Shown here: positions 46,543 through 56,505 of the stretch, one piece after another
Layout: every line of letters begins with the position of its first letter
Numbering within the stretch: position 1 is the first letter of the stretch
Assembly (NCBI GenBank): GCA_030407315.1
Contig: JALQPE010000059.1
Span: 186,001 to 250,000 of the forward strand
Origin: Asparagopsis taxiformis
Taxonomy: Eukaryota; Rhodophyta; Florideophyceae; Bonnemaisoniales; Bonnemaisoniaceae
Reading direction: 5' to 3'
Length of the DNA stretch: 64,000 nt
The notes under the pieces: generated by a model
Seen by the model: the letters and a program-made list of their open reading frames with translations, nothing else
The model's database searches: none
What the model was told of the DNA's origin: nothing
Position numbers and translations under genes: made by a program

Positions 46543-48768
46543 ATGCAGATCGTCGCGCACACAGGTCCCAACTGCAACGTCGCCGCGCTCGCCGCACAGC
46601 CCCATCAATCCCTCGTCGCCATCGCTGTGCGCAATTCAGTCCTCGTCTACCAAACCTCCGCCGAATTCGTGGCCCAAATCAGAGCCGTCGGACGCGGAAC
46701 AGTCGCCGCACTTGCATTCTGTCCGACCCAATCTCTCGACCATCTTCTCGCTGTCGGTACCACCGAAGGTTTCGTGCGCATATTTGACGTGCAAACCAGG
46801 CGAATTGTCGCCAATTTGCTTCAACCACCTCCAACTCACCCGTCGATCATTGCATTGCGCTTCGTCCCGACCTTGCCAAATGTCCTCCTCATCGCATCTG
46901 CCGATGCTTCGATCACTGCCTACCGCTACGATGCGCCCGCCCCGCTTCGTCTCTCCCACCTCTCATTGGCCCATTGCTTCTCCGCCTTGTTTGTGATGCA
47001 TTGCATCCCAGGGAAGGCTCCACTCGTTGTCGTGGCTGGTAGAGCGAAACATCCGCCCGATTCAGGTATGCTGGCTTTTGTTCGACTTGGCAAACATCCA
47101 AATGTCGTCTCTCAGTTTGTTGTTAGCGATAGACCCGTTCATGATATTTCGCTGCGTGTGCGCAATCATGCAGCTGATGGTACTTTGTATAGCCTCGTTG
47201 CAATTTCGGGATCACATGCCCTTCCGATGCTGTTTACGTCGAAAGACGCACAAACGTGGCTGTTTCAAAATCAGCAACCTGTAGTACAAAATGCTGATAT
47301 TGAACAGGGGAAGCGCTCGCGAAATACTTGTGCAACAGAAGCGAAGCGAGGAAACTACCGGGCAGCAGTTTCATGGTGCGATGACCATACCGTGCTGGCA
47401 TCAGATGCGAAAGGTACACTAAATCTATGGAGATACGACTCTTCAGAAACATTTGTCATGAAGACATCGCACAAGCACGCGCACATGAGACAGGTATTTG
47501 CAATTGTTCCAACGGGATGCAACGGTTTCTACTGTTCGATATCGATGGATCATTCTCTGGCCGCTTGGCGCATCGACGCATTGACATCCTCGACGCCCAA
47601 TGTTACTTTAATGTGGCGTACCATTGGCACTGCTGGAAGTATTCGCTCGCTTGCAATTTCTGATGTGTCGTCTTCATTGTACGGACTTGACCGAACATCT
47701 CAAGTGAGCGTTTTCGACCGGATCATTTCGTTTACAAGTAGTGATTGCAAAATTATGTGTATTGCATGGAACAAACATACTGATCGATACGCGGTCGCTG
47801 GAGTGGTGTCACCGTCTGCATCTTCTTCAGGGAAACGGAAAAGGACTTCAATTTCGTACTTGGTAGAATACAACAAAACTGTCAATGAGGACCCGTATGA
47901 TCCCGCACAGGATGCTTACATCGCTCTGTTTGGAAGTGACGATGGTATGGTGGGCGTTTTGGGTTATTGCGACGGGCGTCTGGCATTTACAGAGTACAAA
48001 GGGGCACGCGCTGAAAAGGTCAAGTCGTGGCGTCTTGTAACAGATCCAGTTGGCACTAATCACAATGTGCTATCAGTTGATTGCAGTAACAAAATAGAAG
48101 CATGGCGAGTTCCGCAAACCGCGTTTCAAGTTGTAGCGAAGAGGAGCAAAGCACAGAAGACGGAATCGACGAAGCGACAAGTCGTTTTTAGAAAAGCTAG
48201 TGCCGACATCACAGCCATCTGTCCTCTCTCTAGTAATATTAATGATGACTATTTACTGCTCATGGGCGCTAAGAATGGCAAGCTTTCAATTGTATCACAG
48301 TCAGATCCTTATCCTCTGAAAGAAATTGATTCCGGACTCGCCAGCGTTACATCCATCGCCTGCAGCGAAGACTTACACACTGTTGCTGTTTCAGATTTGA
48401 AAGGCGGTCTAGCTGTATTCTATATGGATGTTGCACCGAACAAGGACCAGGACAAACAAGTTCTTTTGCGTAAACATATCGTATTGGACGCATGCAAAAC
48501 CCCGATTAGTTTGCTGTCATGGTCGAAAATTGGGAATAGTGAACAACTTGAAGAACAAAATGCAGTCTTTCTTGTCACCGTCCCGGAAAAAGGTGATGCA
48601 CTAATATGGCAGTGCAACCCAGACGGTTCTTTGAAGAAGCGTGCTGAACTCAAGGGGCATTACGGCCCAATTCGCTCGGTTGCATGGTTCAGTAATACAC
48701 ACATCTTCACCGGTGGTGACGATGGCACGGTTCGTCGTTGGCACATTGATAGTCAGCCACGAATATGA
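46543..48768 (+). CDS. WD40-repeat protein, probably two propellers
   Basis: 741 residues, almost all in degenerate WD40 repeats: e.g. ALAFCPTQ...LAVGTTEGFVRIFDV, VSWCDDHTVLASDAKGTLNLWRYD, FYCSISMDHSLAAWRI, and a C-terminal LKGHYGPIRSVAWFSNTHIFTGGDDGTVRRW repeat that is nearly consensus. With ~13-14 blades it would form two seven-bladed propellers, as in Gemin5, although other double-propeller proteins exist. A basic nuclear-type patch is present (GKRKRTS). No enzymatic motif. Expected to be a scaffold in RNP assembly or trafficking; the identity is open. The start MQIVAHTGP follows CACCGTC, a good context. Confidence 0.8.
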   Translation: MQIVAHTGPNCNVAALAAQPHQSLVAIAVRNSVLVYQTSAEFVAQIRAVGRGTVAALAFCPTQSLDHLLAVGTTEGFVRIFDVQTRRIVANLLQPPPTHPSIIALRFVPTLPNVLLIASADASITAYRYDAPAPLRLSHLSLAHCFSALFVMHCIPGKAPLVVVAGRAKHPPDSGMLAFVRLGKHPNVVSQFVVSDRPVHDISLRVRNHAADGTLYSLVAISGSHALPMLFTSKDAQTWLFQNQQPVVQNADIEQGKRSRNTCATEAKRGNYRAAVSWCDDHTVLASDAKGTLNLWRYDSSETFVMKTSHKHAHMRQVFAIVPTGCNGFYCSISMDHSLAAWRIDALTSSTPNVTLMWRTIGTAGSIRSLAISDVSSSLYGLDRTSQVSVFDRIISFTSSDCKIMCIAWNKHTDRYAVAGVVSPSASSSGKRKRTSISYLVEYNKTVNEDPYDPAQDAYIALFGSDDGMVGVLGYCDGRLAFTEYKGARAEKVKSWRLVTDPVGTNHNVLSVDCSNKIEAWRVPQTAFQVVAKRSKAQKTESTKRQVVFRKASADITAICPLSSNINDDYLLLMGAKNGKLSIVSQSDPYPLKEIDSGLASVTSIACSEDLHTVAVSDLKGGLAVFYMDVAPNKDQDKQVLLRKHIVLDACKTPISLLSWSKIGNSEQLEEQNAVFLVTVPEKGDALIWQCNPDGSLKKRAELKGHYGPIRSVAWFSNTHIFTGGDDGTVRRWHIDSQPRI

Positions 48769-49328
48769 AATTGCTGCCGCTATGCCCTACCTATGGCCAG
48801 AGTGTGCAGCGGTACGCGTACGTGAAAGATGAGATCACTGTTGCTCCGATATTAACTGTCAGTTGCTGCGGTCGCGATATTTTAGTTTGGAGTTGACTAG
48901 ACATGCAATTTACGAGCCGCTTGATTCATGAAAAGTCATCGATTCACTTTCCAATCGAGCAAATATGGCGTTCCACGTTGGTTTCACTTGTCTATTGGTA
49001 TCACTCGTACATGTAATCCGTCAATGTGCATTTCTTGCGAATCCTCTTCTGTAGGGAAACATTCGCACCGATGTAGATATATAAATACAACTGCTCCAGC
49101 CTGCCCATTATCTTTCTTTAGCCAACTCATCGGGCAACTTATCATCATCTTCTACAAACCTCTTGCTTTCTTCTCGAGACACTTCAACGACTGCCTTTGT
49201 TCACGTTCTATCAACTACACCTTGTCAATCTTCTTCGAGTCTTTGGCTCAATCGCTCTCGTTGCTCAACGTTTTATCGAACATTCACGCTTGAAATTACT
49301 AGTGCATCACACACTAAGAAAACTCAAA
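48769..49328. promoter_or_regulatory. Promoter and leader of the syntaxin gene
   Basis: 560 bp with a TATATAAATA box at 49078-49087, about 240 bp before the start codon, followed by a pyrimidine-rich leader. No gene seen. Confidence 0.45.
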
Positions 49329-50797
49329 ATGACGGATCGATTTGCTGAACTAACTGCCGGGACCGATGTCATGGACACAATGGTAAGTTTTGCAAGAAAC
49401 AAATGCCGACACAGGTACACAGAAAAAAGCTCTAAAGAACTAACTCTATTGTTTCTCGTAACTAATTTGTAACACAGAATGGCGAGCTCTACGATATCGA
49501 TATCAATGACAGTGATGAGATCGATGACGGCTTAACTGTGCAGGAACGAGAGGAGCTAAAGAAGTTCGAAAAGGAAGCTGATGCCATTTCGCAAGCCATC
49601 GACAAGATCCATGAAAACATCGGATCTATTGAAACCAAGTACAAGGTTTCGCTCGGGCCTCACATGACATCACTTGAGAAGACTGAGGCTGCCAACGACA
49701 TATCGAGGATAATCAGTAACACTGAGAAAACCTCGGATGCAATTCGAAAGCGCCTTCAGAGGATCGCAGGCGAAAACAAACTTTTCGCTGAAGAAAACCC
49801 GAATAGCACCGGGCAGTTGCGTGTCAGGATCAACACGCATCAAGGCATGACTCGAAGGTTTATGGAAACGATGCAAGTGTTTGAAGAAACACAAGAAAAG
49901 CATCGTGACAATGTGCGGTGTGCGCTGGAGAGACAGTTGCGCATCATCAACCCCGATGCTGAAGAGCGCGATATTCAAGAAGCTCTTCGGCAGGGCGCAA
50001 CTGATTCTGTTGTCGAACACTCGCCCGTGCTGATGCAGTTGCCTCCCGAGGAGCAGCTGAGGCTGAGGAATGGACTTGCGGATTTGAAGTCGAGGAACAA
50101 CGACATCAAAAAATTGGAGCAAAGCATAATCCAATTGCATCAATTGTTCTCAGACATGCAACTTCTTGTGCATGCGCAGGGTGAGCTGTTAAACAGCATC
50201 GAGCATAACATTGGGGAGACGAAGGGCAAAACTAAGGAGGGGCTCGAGGAACTGGTTACTGCGAGAGGGCACCAAAAGTCAGCTTCGAAGAAGAAGATTT
50301 GCATTGGAGTCCTCATTATTGCTGTGATACTCGCAATCTTGATTCCAGTTCTAATCAAGTATATTCCAATATGGTTTCCGAGCACACAGGAGACAATTGC
50401 GACAATCACCGGCGGAAACCAAACCAGTTCTGCGGTGGTGTATTATGAAGGTGGGGTTGGTGAGTTGCAAATGGCTCACAAGACAGCGATGAGTGGGGAA
50501 TCAACAGCTCTCAAAGTTTTGATCAAAGATGATGAGCATGAAACTAAGCGCGAGCTGGAGAGGTCTGAAGAGGTGGATAGCGCGAGGGGGTATGAAAAGT
50601 CTGCGACGAAGATGAAGATCTATATCTTTTTCGTCATAGTCTTTGTGCTACTTGTGATGGCGATTGCGGTTTGGAAAGACAAACCGAGAAACCGCGTGGT
50701 GGCATTGGCTGATGCGCTACGGACAGGACAATCGCAATGCGGAAGATATTGCGCAAGAAGCCATACGGTCAGCAGCAGGTTGGCATTGCGTCCATGA
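49329..50797 (+). CDS. Syntaxin (Qa-SNARE) with duplicated C-terminal anchor (two exons)
   Basis: Exon 1 49329-49382 (MTDRFAELTAGTDVMDTM), 95-nt intron (GTAAGT...AACACAG with CTAAC), exon 2 49478-50797; 457 residues. The N-terminal region is a syntaxin three-helix domain (AISQAIDKIHENIGSIETKY). A Qa-SNARE motif follows, ending NIGETKGKTKEGLEELV, and a transmembrane helix (ICIGVLIIAVILAILIPVLI). Unlike ordinary syntaxins, it continues ~140 residues: a linker, then a second copy of the juxtamembrane-anchor unit (ARGYEKSATKMKIYI against ARGHQKSASKKKICI) with a second hydrophobic helix (FFVIVFVLLVMAIAV) and a short Cys-containing tail. As read, both anchors are in one frame, giving a two-span protein; alternative 3' splicing that picks one anchor is possible (donor ~50255, acceptor AG 50571-50572, both phase 0). 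Role: target-membrane fusion, probably plasma membrane or vacuole. Confidence 0.82.
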
Positions 50798-51125
50798 GCC
50801 GGGCGGAAGAGATATGTTTCGCAAACGACATTCAGCCAATAAAATTATTATTCCAAACCAACATATCATTGAAAGGATGCACAGATTTGATCTCAGCTTC
50901 GCTGAATACGACACCACAGCGGTACAGAACACTCTGCCTACCACCGATCCATCGGTCATAATCACTCAGTCCAGTCCATTCCATTCCTTGTAGATGAAAC
51001 AAACACTGCTTCTCTTCCAAACAGCGATTTCACTCTCCATCCGCTGGCCAGTTTCTCCACCCGCCTCACTGTCTCCTCTCAACCCAACTCTGCGACACAC
51101 AAGATCGCCACCAATCGCCCGCATC

Positions 51126-52481
51126 ATGAGGCGCAAAACTACTTCCCAGAAGTCGTCCGCTCAGGATGCTATTCAAATGTCAGACCAAACCAGGCATGCA
51201 ATGCTTACCAAGGCAAACCTTATACAACAAAAACTGGAAGAAATCTATCCAGTCGCTCCCAAAGGTTTCCTCGATTATTCCGATCCTTTCAGTCTTCTTG
51301 TAGGTGTCCTTCTGTCAGCTCAATCTATGGACGTCAAAGTGAATGAGGTCACGCCAGAATTGTTCCGCCTCGCACCCACACCGGACCAAATGATAGATCT
51401 GGGTGCTGAGAAAATCCAACAAATTATCAAGACTGTGGGTCTCAGCAAGCAAAAGGCGAAGAACATCGTTAAATTATCTCAGATGCTCTGCGACCATTTC
51501 AACAGCCAAGTGCCAGACACGTTCCAGGGTTTGGAACAATTGCCAGGAGTTGGTCACAAAACAGCCAGTGTGGTAATGATCCAAGCGTTTGGCAAACCCG
51601 CATTTCCTGTGGATACTCATGTTCACAGATTGGCATGTCGATGGGGATGTGGTGACGCTAAATCTGTAGAAAAGACAGAAGCCATAATGAAGATATGGTT
51701 CCCAGACGAGAGCTCATGGGCCGACCTGCACACACGTCTCATCCTCTTCGGAAGGCAGCATTGCCCAGCTCGCAAACATGATATGGATGCATGTCCTATT
51801 TGTTCATTTGCTGCCACTGAAGAGGCTAGGAATTCGAATGCTGCCCATCCGCTCAAATTTGTAGCACCACCAACTCCTAAACATCCATACTCCATTCGAC
51901 AAGCTGCCACTGTTGACTCCAGGACTGCAAAAGATGATGACCGCGCTCCCTCAGACGTAGAAGATGGAAAGAGCGCTAATGTGACAAGGAGAAAAACTCG
52001 TACCCAGTCCAAATCGACTAGTCCAACAACACCGAGAAAGTCGACGCGGAACGCAAAGATTATCAAGGGTTCCTATATAGAGGACGACGATGAAGAGCCG
52101 GACAGAAAAGCCAAGGTGTCGTGGAGAAAGTCAGCTCGGAAGACAAAAACCAGTGATAGTTCTTATTCAGAAGAGGAGGAAGAATATGATGATTACGAAG
52201 ATGAAACGGATTGGTCTGATGTTAGTTTGAAAAACAACTTACCGAAGAGGAAATCGAGCCGGAATGCAAATGTGATTAAGGGATCTTATGTGGAGGAGGA
52301 GGAGGATGACGATGAAGAGATGGAATTGGAACCAACGGACGAAGATGTCAAGGAGCAAGTTACGAAGAAGAGAGGCCGTGCAACCGCTAAGGTGAGGGCA
52401 GAGGCATCGAAGAAACAGAAAATGACTTCAAATGAGACGAGGATCTCTCGTTCTAGTGAATCGGTAGAATACAAGGAATGA
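51126..52481 (+). CDS. Endonuclease III-type DNA glycosylase/AP lyase with repeat-rich tail
   Basis: 451 residues from the ATG at 51126 (MRRKTTSQK); an in-frame ATG at 50994 would add 44 residues resembling a targeting leader, so both starts are possible. The HhH-GPD fold is complete: LLSAQSMDVKVNEVT, LPGVGHKTASVV with catalytic Lys145, and PVDTHVHRLACRWG with catalytic Asp163, the same 18-residue spacing as E. coli Nth. It removes oxidised pyrimidines. The cluster region reads HCPARKHDMDACPICSF: three Cys with a 9-residue first gap instead of six, and no fourth Cys in place, so a normal [4Fe-4S] loop is not obvious. The C-terminal ~190 residues repeat a unit like RKSTRNAKIIKGSYIEDD three times in an acidic/basic tail with nuclear signals. 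Stop is 163 bp from that of the convergent PH gene. Confidence 0.88.
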   Translation: MRRKTTSQKSSAQDAIQMSDQTRHAMLTKANLIQQKLEEIYPVAPKGFLDYSDPFSLLVGVLLSAQSMDVKVNEVTPELFRLAPTPDQMIDLGAEKIQQIIKTVGLSKQKAKNIVKLSQMLCDHFNSQVPDTFQGLEQLPGVGHKTASVVMIQAFGKPAFPVDTHVHRLACRWGCGDAKSVEKTEAIMKIWFPDESSWADLHTRLILFGRQHCPARKHDMDACPICSFAATEEARNSNAAHPLKFVAPPTPKHPYSIRQAATVDSRTAKDDDRAPSDVEDGKSANVTRRKTRTQSKSTSPTTPRKSTRNAKIIKGSYIEDDDEEPDRKAKVSWRKSARKTKTSDSSYSEEEEEYDDYEDETDWSDVSLKNNLPKRKSSRNANVIKGSYVEEEEDDDEEMELEPTDEDVKEQVTKKRGRATAKVRAEASKKQKMTSNETRISRSSESVEYKE

Positions 52482-52643
52482 AGTGTGACGAATGGACTGT
52501 TTCAAATGTTTACAAATGATCGAAAAAGCGACCAACTGTTCTAGGCTGGATTGCTAAGAAAGTGTTTGCAACGGAATACAATGTCTTGCTGTGCTCTACC
52601 GTGCTACGAACAGCGGATGTTACAAATCTACAATACCTAATTA

Positions 52644-53705
52644 TTAAGCGTAAGTGGTTGTGGCCTGTTGTTGAATATTCTCAAGGTTTCTCAACCAGTA
52701 ATCCCTGCGCATTGTGTGGTTGGCAGCAATCAAGTACCTTCTCTTTGTCGTCTTGAGCACGAATTCGCATCGGTAGTCGCGATCCTTGGTTGTGGAGTTC
52801 TTGCCGAGTCTGACATGACTGTCCACGAGCACGATCATCATGCTGTGATGTAACGCCACATTCCCCTTGGCGTCATATTTGAATAAAAACAGCACGGGAC
52901 CAAAGTACGCGTGATCCACGATACTGCCGTATCTTTTCTTCCAACCCATCATCGGCACGCGTGATTTCAACCACAACTCCCCCTGACATCTTGACAGCTC
53001 CTCTGGCGTCGAACTGAGTCCGTCCGAGCCCATGGTATCCACCGCCCCAGGCTTCATGCTGTTCGTCTTGATCTGATCCACGAGCTGCTTGTGCACGCGA
53101 ATAGTACATCTCTGCAAGTCGAGACGCGCAGCAGCGGCACCTGGGCCAATTGTAAGTCTCTCTGGCACATCGAACACGTCACCGTCGTCCTCATCATCGA
53201 CAGGCGGAGCAGCCATACTGGCGAAATCCATGGGCTTGTCCCACGGCTTGGATGTGCCAACAGCGTTCTCCTTGGACACCGAAAAGTTGTTAGAATGTCT
53301 CTTGGACTGGAAGCCACTTGAGAAGGTCTCCGGCGTAGCAGAGCGGCGCTCCGGCTCGTGATTGGTGATATCCTGCAGATCGGGCGGCGGGAGGTCCATG
53401 GTGAAGCTCGGAAACTTGGGAGTGGCGGCGGTCACAGCCTCCGACATGCGCGGGGTGACGGGCAGCGCTGGGGCGACAGGCGGTGCGGGTGGGAGATTGG
53501 ATATGCGATAGGCGTCCGGTGGCGGCGGTGGGCGCGGGGCGGCACGCGGAAGCGGCGGACGCGGCGCTGGAACTGGCGGTGGGGCTGGGGTAACTTTCGG
53601 GGCGGATATCGATGGTGGTGGCGGCGGCGGTGGCGCCGGTGCTGACGGCTTGGAGCGCACGATGGACGGAAGAGGCGGCGGTGGGGGAGGCGGCGGGGCT
53701 GGCAT
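52644..53705 (-). CDS. Proline-rich protein with C-terminal PH domain
   Basis: 353 residues. The first ~90 residues are poly-proline with P8 and P7 runs, typical of profilin- or SH3/WW/EVH1-binding regions. The middle is disordered with an acidic patch (DDEDDGDVFDV). The last ~115 residues are a PH domain: CQGELWLKSRVPMMGWKKRYG, YFGPVLFLFKY, FVLKTTKRRYLIAANH and a C-terminal helix MRRDYWLRNLENI with the invariant Trp. PH domains bind phosphoinositides, so this is likely a membrane-cortex adaptor for actin factors or WW proteins. Note that the window also encodes a WW-copine; an interaction is conceivable but not shown. Confidence 0.8.
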   Translation of the reverse strand: MPAPPPPPPPPLPSIVRSKPSAPAPPPPPPPSISAPKVTPAPPPVPAPRPPLPRAAPRPPPPPDAYRISNLPPAPPVAPALPVTPRMSEAVTAATPKFPSFTMDLPPPDLQDITNHEPERRSATPETFSSGFQSKRHSNNFSVSKENAVGTSKPWDKPMDFASMAAPPVDDEDDGDVFDVPERLTIGPGAAAARLDLQRCTIRVHKQLVDQIKTNSMKPGAVDTMGSDGLSSTPEELSRCQGELWLKSRVPMMGWKKRYGSIVDHAYFGPVLFLFKYDAKGNVALHHSMMIVLVDSHVRLGKNSTTKDRDYRCEFVLKTTKRRYLIAANHTMRRDYWLRNLENIQQQATTTYA

Positions 53706-54445
53706 TTTGGTTCGGGCTGGCAGCTGGGCAGTTCAGGGGATGAGGTGGGACGCGTGCTGAGTGCGGGAGGTGGCGAGGACGCGGGGTCAGGGAGGATGGA
53801 TTGGTGGAGTAATAGATAGTTGTTGGTGGATGAAACGGATCGGAATTGGGATGGATCTAGGATGGTTTGATTGGTGATTTGAATGTGTAACGAGTATAAT
53901 TTAAATGGATTGGAGTAATGGCAGATCGTGTTTTGAAATTTTGAACGCGTTTCTGTAAAACAATTACTTTCCCGCCAGTGCCGCACGTTCTGTACGGACA
54001 GCAGATGGGCTGTGCCGTTAGACCCAGGTTTGGTGACAGCTGCCACGTACAGCCTTACTTTGCTGCTACCTAATTTAGTCTCCTCACTTGACCAGTATCT
54101 AATGTTGCGAGTCCACATGTCGGCACTCGTGTCGTGACACCGATTTTAGCCCAATTTAATCGCATTACTTTACGCGAATAATGTGCCTATAAACTAAATT
54201 TTATTTTTCGAGGAACAATGGAAGCTGCACCCGTGACAGATCCATGCCTAATCATCTTCTTTACCATCGCCGTATTTGCCGCACCACCTCTGCTCTATCC
54301 ATCACTCAAGTCAATATCTTGTATCCGAATGACGATACCCTCCCTAGTAGCAACGGAGGTACAATGTTATTTATGGTTTATCTATTCACGTAGCGAAACC
54401 AGTTGTTTTATGGCCACAACCGGAAAAAAAATTGAAATAAAATTT
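53706..54445. other. Spacer between PH gene and tRNA-Ala
   Basis: 740 bp holding the PH gene promoter and the 3' flank of the tRNA. No further gene seen; the frame at 53432-54118 on the minus strand is a shadow of the PH gene plus spacer. Confidence 0.4.
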
Positions 54446-54558
54446 GGACCTGCCGGGCTTCGATCCCGGTACTTCTCGTAGATTCAGAACCAGACCGTTC
54501 CAGTCTGCCCCTCTCACATCATGCGAAACGAGCACTCTACCAATTGAGCTACAGGCCC
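54446..54558 (-). tRNA. tRNA-Ala(CGC) with intron
   Basis: Read on the minus strand: acceptor stem GGGCCTG / CAGGTCC with the G3-U70 wobble pair that marks alanine tRNAs; D arm GCTC/GAGT around AATTGGTA; anticodon stem CTCGT / ACGAG; T arm CCGGG-ATCGAAG-CCCGG. The anticodon loop is split after position 37 by an intron of about 41 nt, the normal place for nuclear tRNA introns, leaving anticodon CGC. No encoded CCA. The total is 113 nt. The upstream flank and B-box-like T arm suit RNA polymerase III. A TTTT run in the plus-strand AAAAAAA near 54424 gives a transcription terminator on the minus strand. Confidence 0.92.
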
Positions 54559-55293
54559 ATTTGCAGATGTTACCTGAGCCAGTATTGAATCTATTTATTC
54601 CTACAGAATAAGACGGAGAGGGGAAAGCGTACTGTGGAGGGATGTGTCTGGCTGCTGCCAGTGTATGTGTCAAAGCTGAGGTAATTCAAAGGTGGCGGAA
54701 CAGACGACAGTAGGCGACGTGCTGGCCTGGCTTGGCCTGGTCAAGTAATGCTATGTGGCAGAAGCGATGATGTCGGAAGACAACGTGGTATATGACAGTG
54801 TGAGGCGTTGCGGGGAGACGACACGAGCGCGCGCACGGAAGAGTACAGGGTAATAGTCTGTTAGGTTGTCGATAGTGGAGGGGACAATGACGTCCGCTGC
54901 TCTGCTCTGTGGCGAAGGTAAGCGATGTGTTGGCACGGCGCTGCCAACGTGCGTCACGTGTAGACGTACGAGTGGGCGCGCCTCGCATTACACGGCCAGT
55001 GCTGATTTTCAACGTGATCAAGCATGGCATCATCATTGCGTTGACTAATTTAATTTCAGCCAAATCATGTAAGCGACACACTGTCCAAAGATGTAAATCG
55101 TTGCAACGCGTCACGGCGCATACATTGCTGCAATTGCATTGGATACAACTTTCAAACGCAACCAACCGTTTTCCTGCACTGCCAGCTTGAATTTTCTCTG
55201 TCTCCTATCCTACTGTCGTCTACCTATAACACTGTACTCCCAATCCGAAACGCTCTCCCCGTCCCTCATATCCGTCGCCGACGTCCAAACCCC
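54559..55293. other. Spacer between tRNA-Ala and cyclin gene
   Basis: 735 bp. No convincing gene; open frames on the minus strand (54686-55165) have no protein-like pattern. Confidence 0.4.
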
Positions 55294-55941
55294 ATGGCTC
55301 GTCCTTCTCTGCGCAAACTGCTGCCGTTGCATCGTTCATCGCCAGACATGACGCCGCGTTCCGTCACAGACCGTCTTCACTTCCACGATCTGCCCCCAGC
55401 ATGCTCCTTCCAACCACCACCGCCTCTCAAGCGCTCTCTCGCCGACCTTACCGACCAAGCGCTCGCCGATATACTCGCCCTCATCCTCGATGACTTTTGT
55501 CAAACACGCTCCCAGAACATTGTCTTTCCACATCCCCACGACGCCGCAGCCCTCTTCTTCAGTCCTTTCAAACAGCTCACCTTTACGCTCAACTATTACT
55601 GCGCAAGGCTCATCCATTACACTGCGTGCAGCAAGTCGTGCTTCGTGGTGGCCATCCTCTATCTCGTCAGACTCGCTGAACGATGCCCGGTTTTTCAGCT
55701 CAACGAGTACAACGTGCATCGACTCTTCTGCACCGCTGTTATGCTCGCCGCCAAATGGGTCGACGATGTGTCCTATTCAAACGCACACTACGCAAAGGTG
55801 GGCGGTGTGCAGAACGCCGCAGAGATGAGTAAACTCGAGGAGCATATGCTGCGTGCCCTCGATTACCGACTGTTCATATCAAAGGAATCGTTTGAAGACA
55901 TTGAAACTCAAATCATGCTCATCGCATCGCGCTCGATATAA
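55294..55941 (+). CDS. Pho80/P-U-type cyclin
   Basis: 215 residues, start in a good context (CCCATGGCT). A short N-terminal Arg/Pro region precedes a single cyclin box: ADILALILDDFC, CSKSCFVVAILYLVRLAERC, FQLNEYNVHRLFCTAVMLAAKWVDD, then YSNAHYAKVGGVQNAAEMSKLEEHMLRALDYRLFIS. The YAKVGGV...LE...L..LDY pattern is that of PHO80-like (plant P/U) cyclins, which pair with Pho85/CDKA-type kinases and act in phosphate signalling, development or cell-cycle entry. The partner kinase is not in this window. The cyclin box appears complete. Confidence 0.9.
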   Translation: MARPSLRKLLPLHRSSPDMTPRSVTDRLHFHDLPPACSFQPPPPLKRSLADLTDQALADILALILDDFCQTRSQNIVFPHPHDAAALFFSPFKQLTFTLNYYCARLIHYTACSKSCFVVAILYLVRLAERCPVFQLNEYNVHRLFCTAVMLAAKWVDDVSYSNAHYAKVGGVQNAAEMSKLEEHMLRALDYRLFISKESFEDIETQIMLIASRSI

Positions 55942-56505
55942 TTCACAAACGTGCTGTACATAATGTTAACATAAGTCATTTCATTCCGTAGATTGCTGCG
56001 CTCATCTGTAAACAAACTGTTGAGAGCTCAACTACACTGTCAAGCGTACAATTCCCTGACGACCCTCGCCGACCGCCGCCGACTACTTCAACCGCATTGG
56101 ACCACTATCCATCCAAGACAAGTGCTCCACATTTGACGACCGATGCACACAACAGCGATCGCACGCTTCCGCTTGCAACACAGTGCAGCAATGCTACGCA
56201 TCCATTGCATTATATCTCGATACTCCTCCGTCGCGTGCCCGCCGGCCGGGCCCTAGTCAGTCGCATCATAACAAGATTCAAACGCCTGACACGTGCTCAA
56301 AACCCTCGGACAACTGTCCCGCTCACATTTACGCACACAATTTTCAAACAAATTGAAAATTTTCCTTTTCAATTTGTGCCGCTCTTTTCGTTCCAAATCT
56401 TCTCCATCCACCCGCCAATCTAAAACGTGGTTATTTCCCGTACCTCGCTCCAGTGTCCGCATCCATCCCAATCCCGCCATTCGTGAGCGAAGCGCCTTCC
56501 TCACA
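55942..56505. other. Spacer between cyclin and coiled-coil gene
   Basis: 564 bp. The reading frame of the next gene is open to 56293, but that part (rich in Phe/Leu/Arg/Ser) looks like leader. Nothing else seen. Confidence 0.4.

Noticed and set aside
53432..54118. 228-codon minus-strand frame overlapping the PH gene N-terminus
   Set aside because: The poly-Pro coding region read in another frame gives Pro/Arg/His low complexity, which does not count as a gene.
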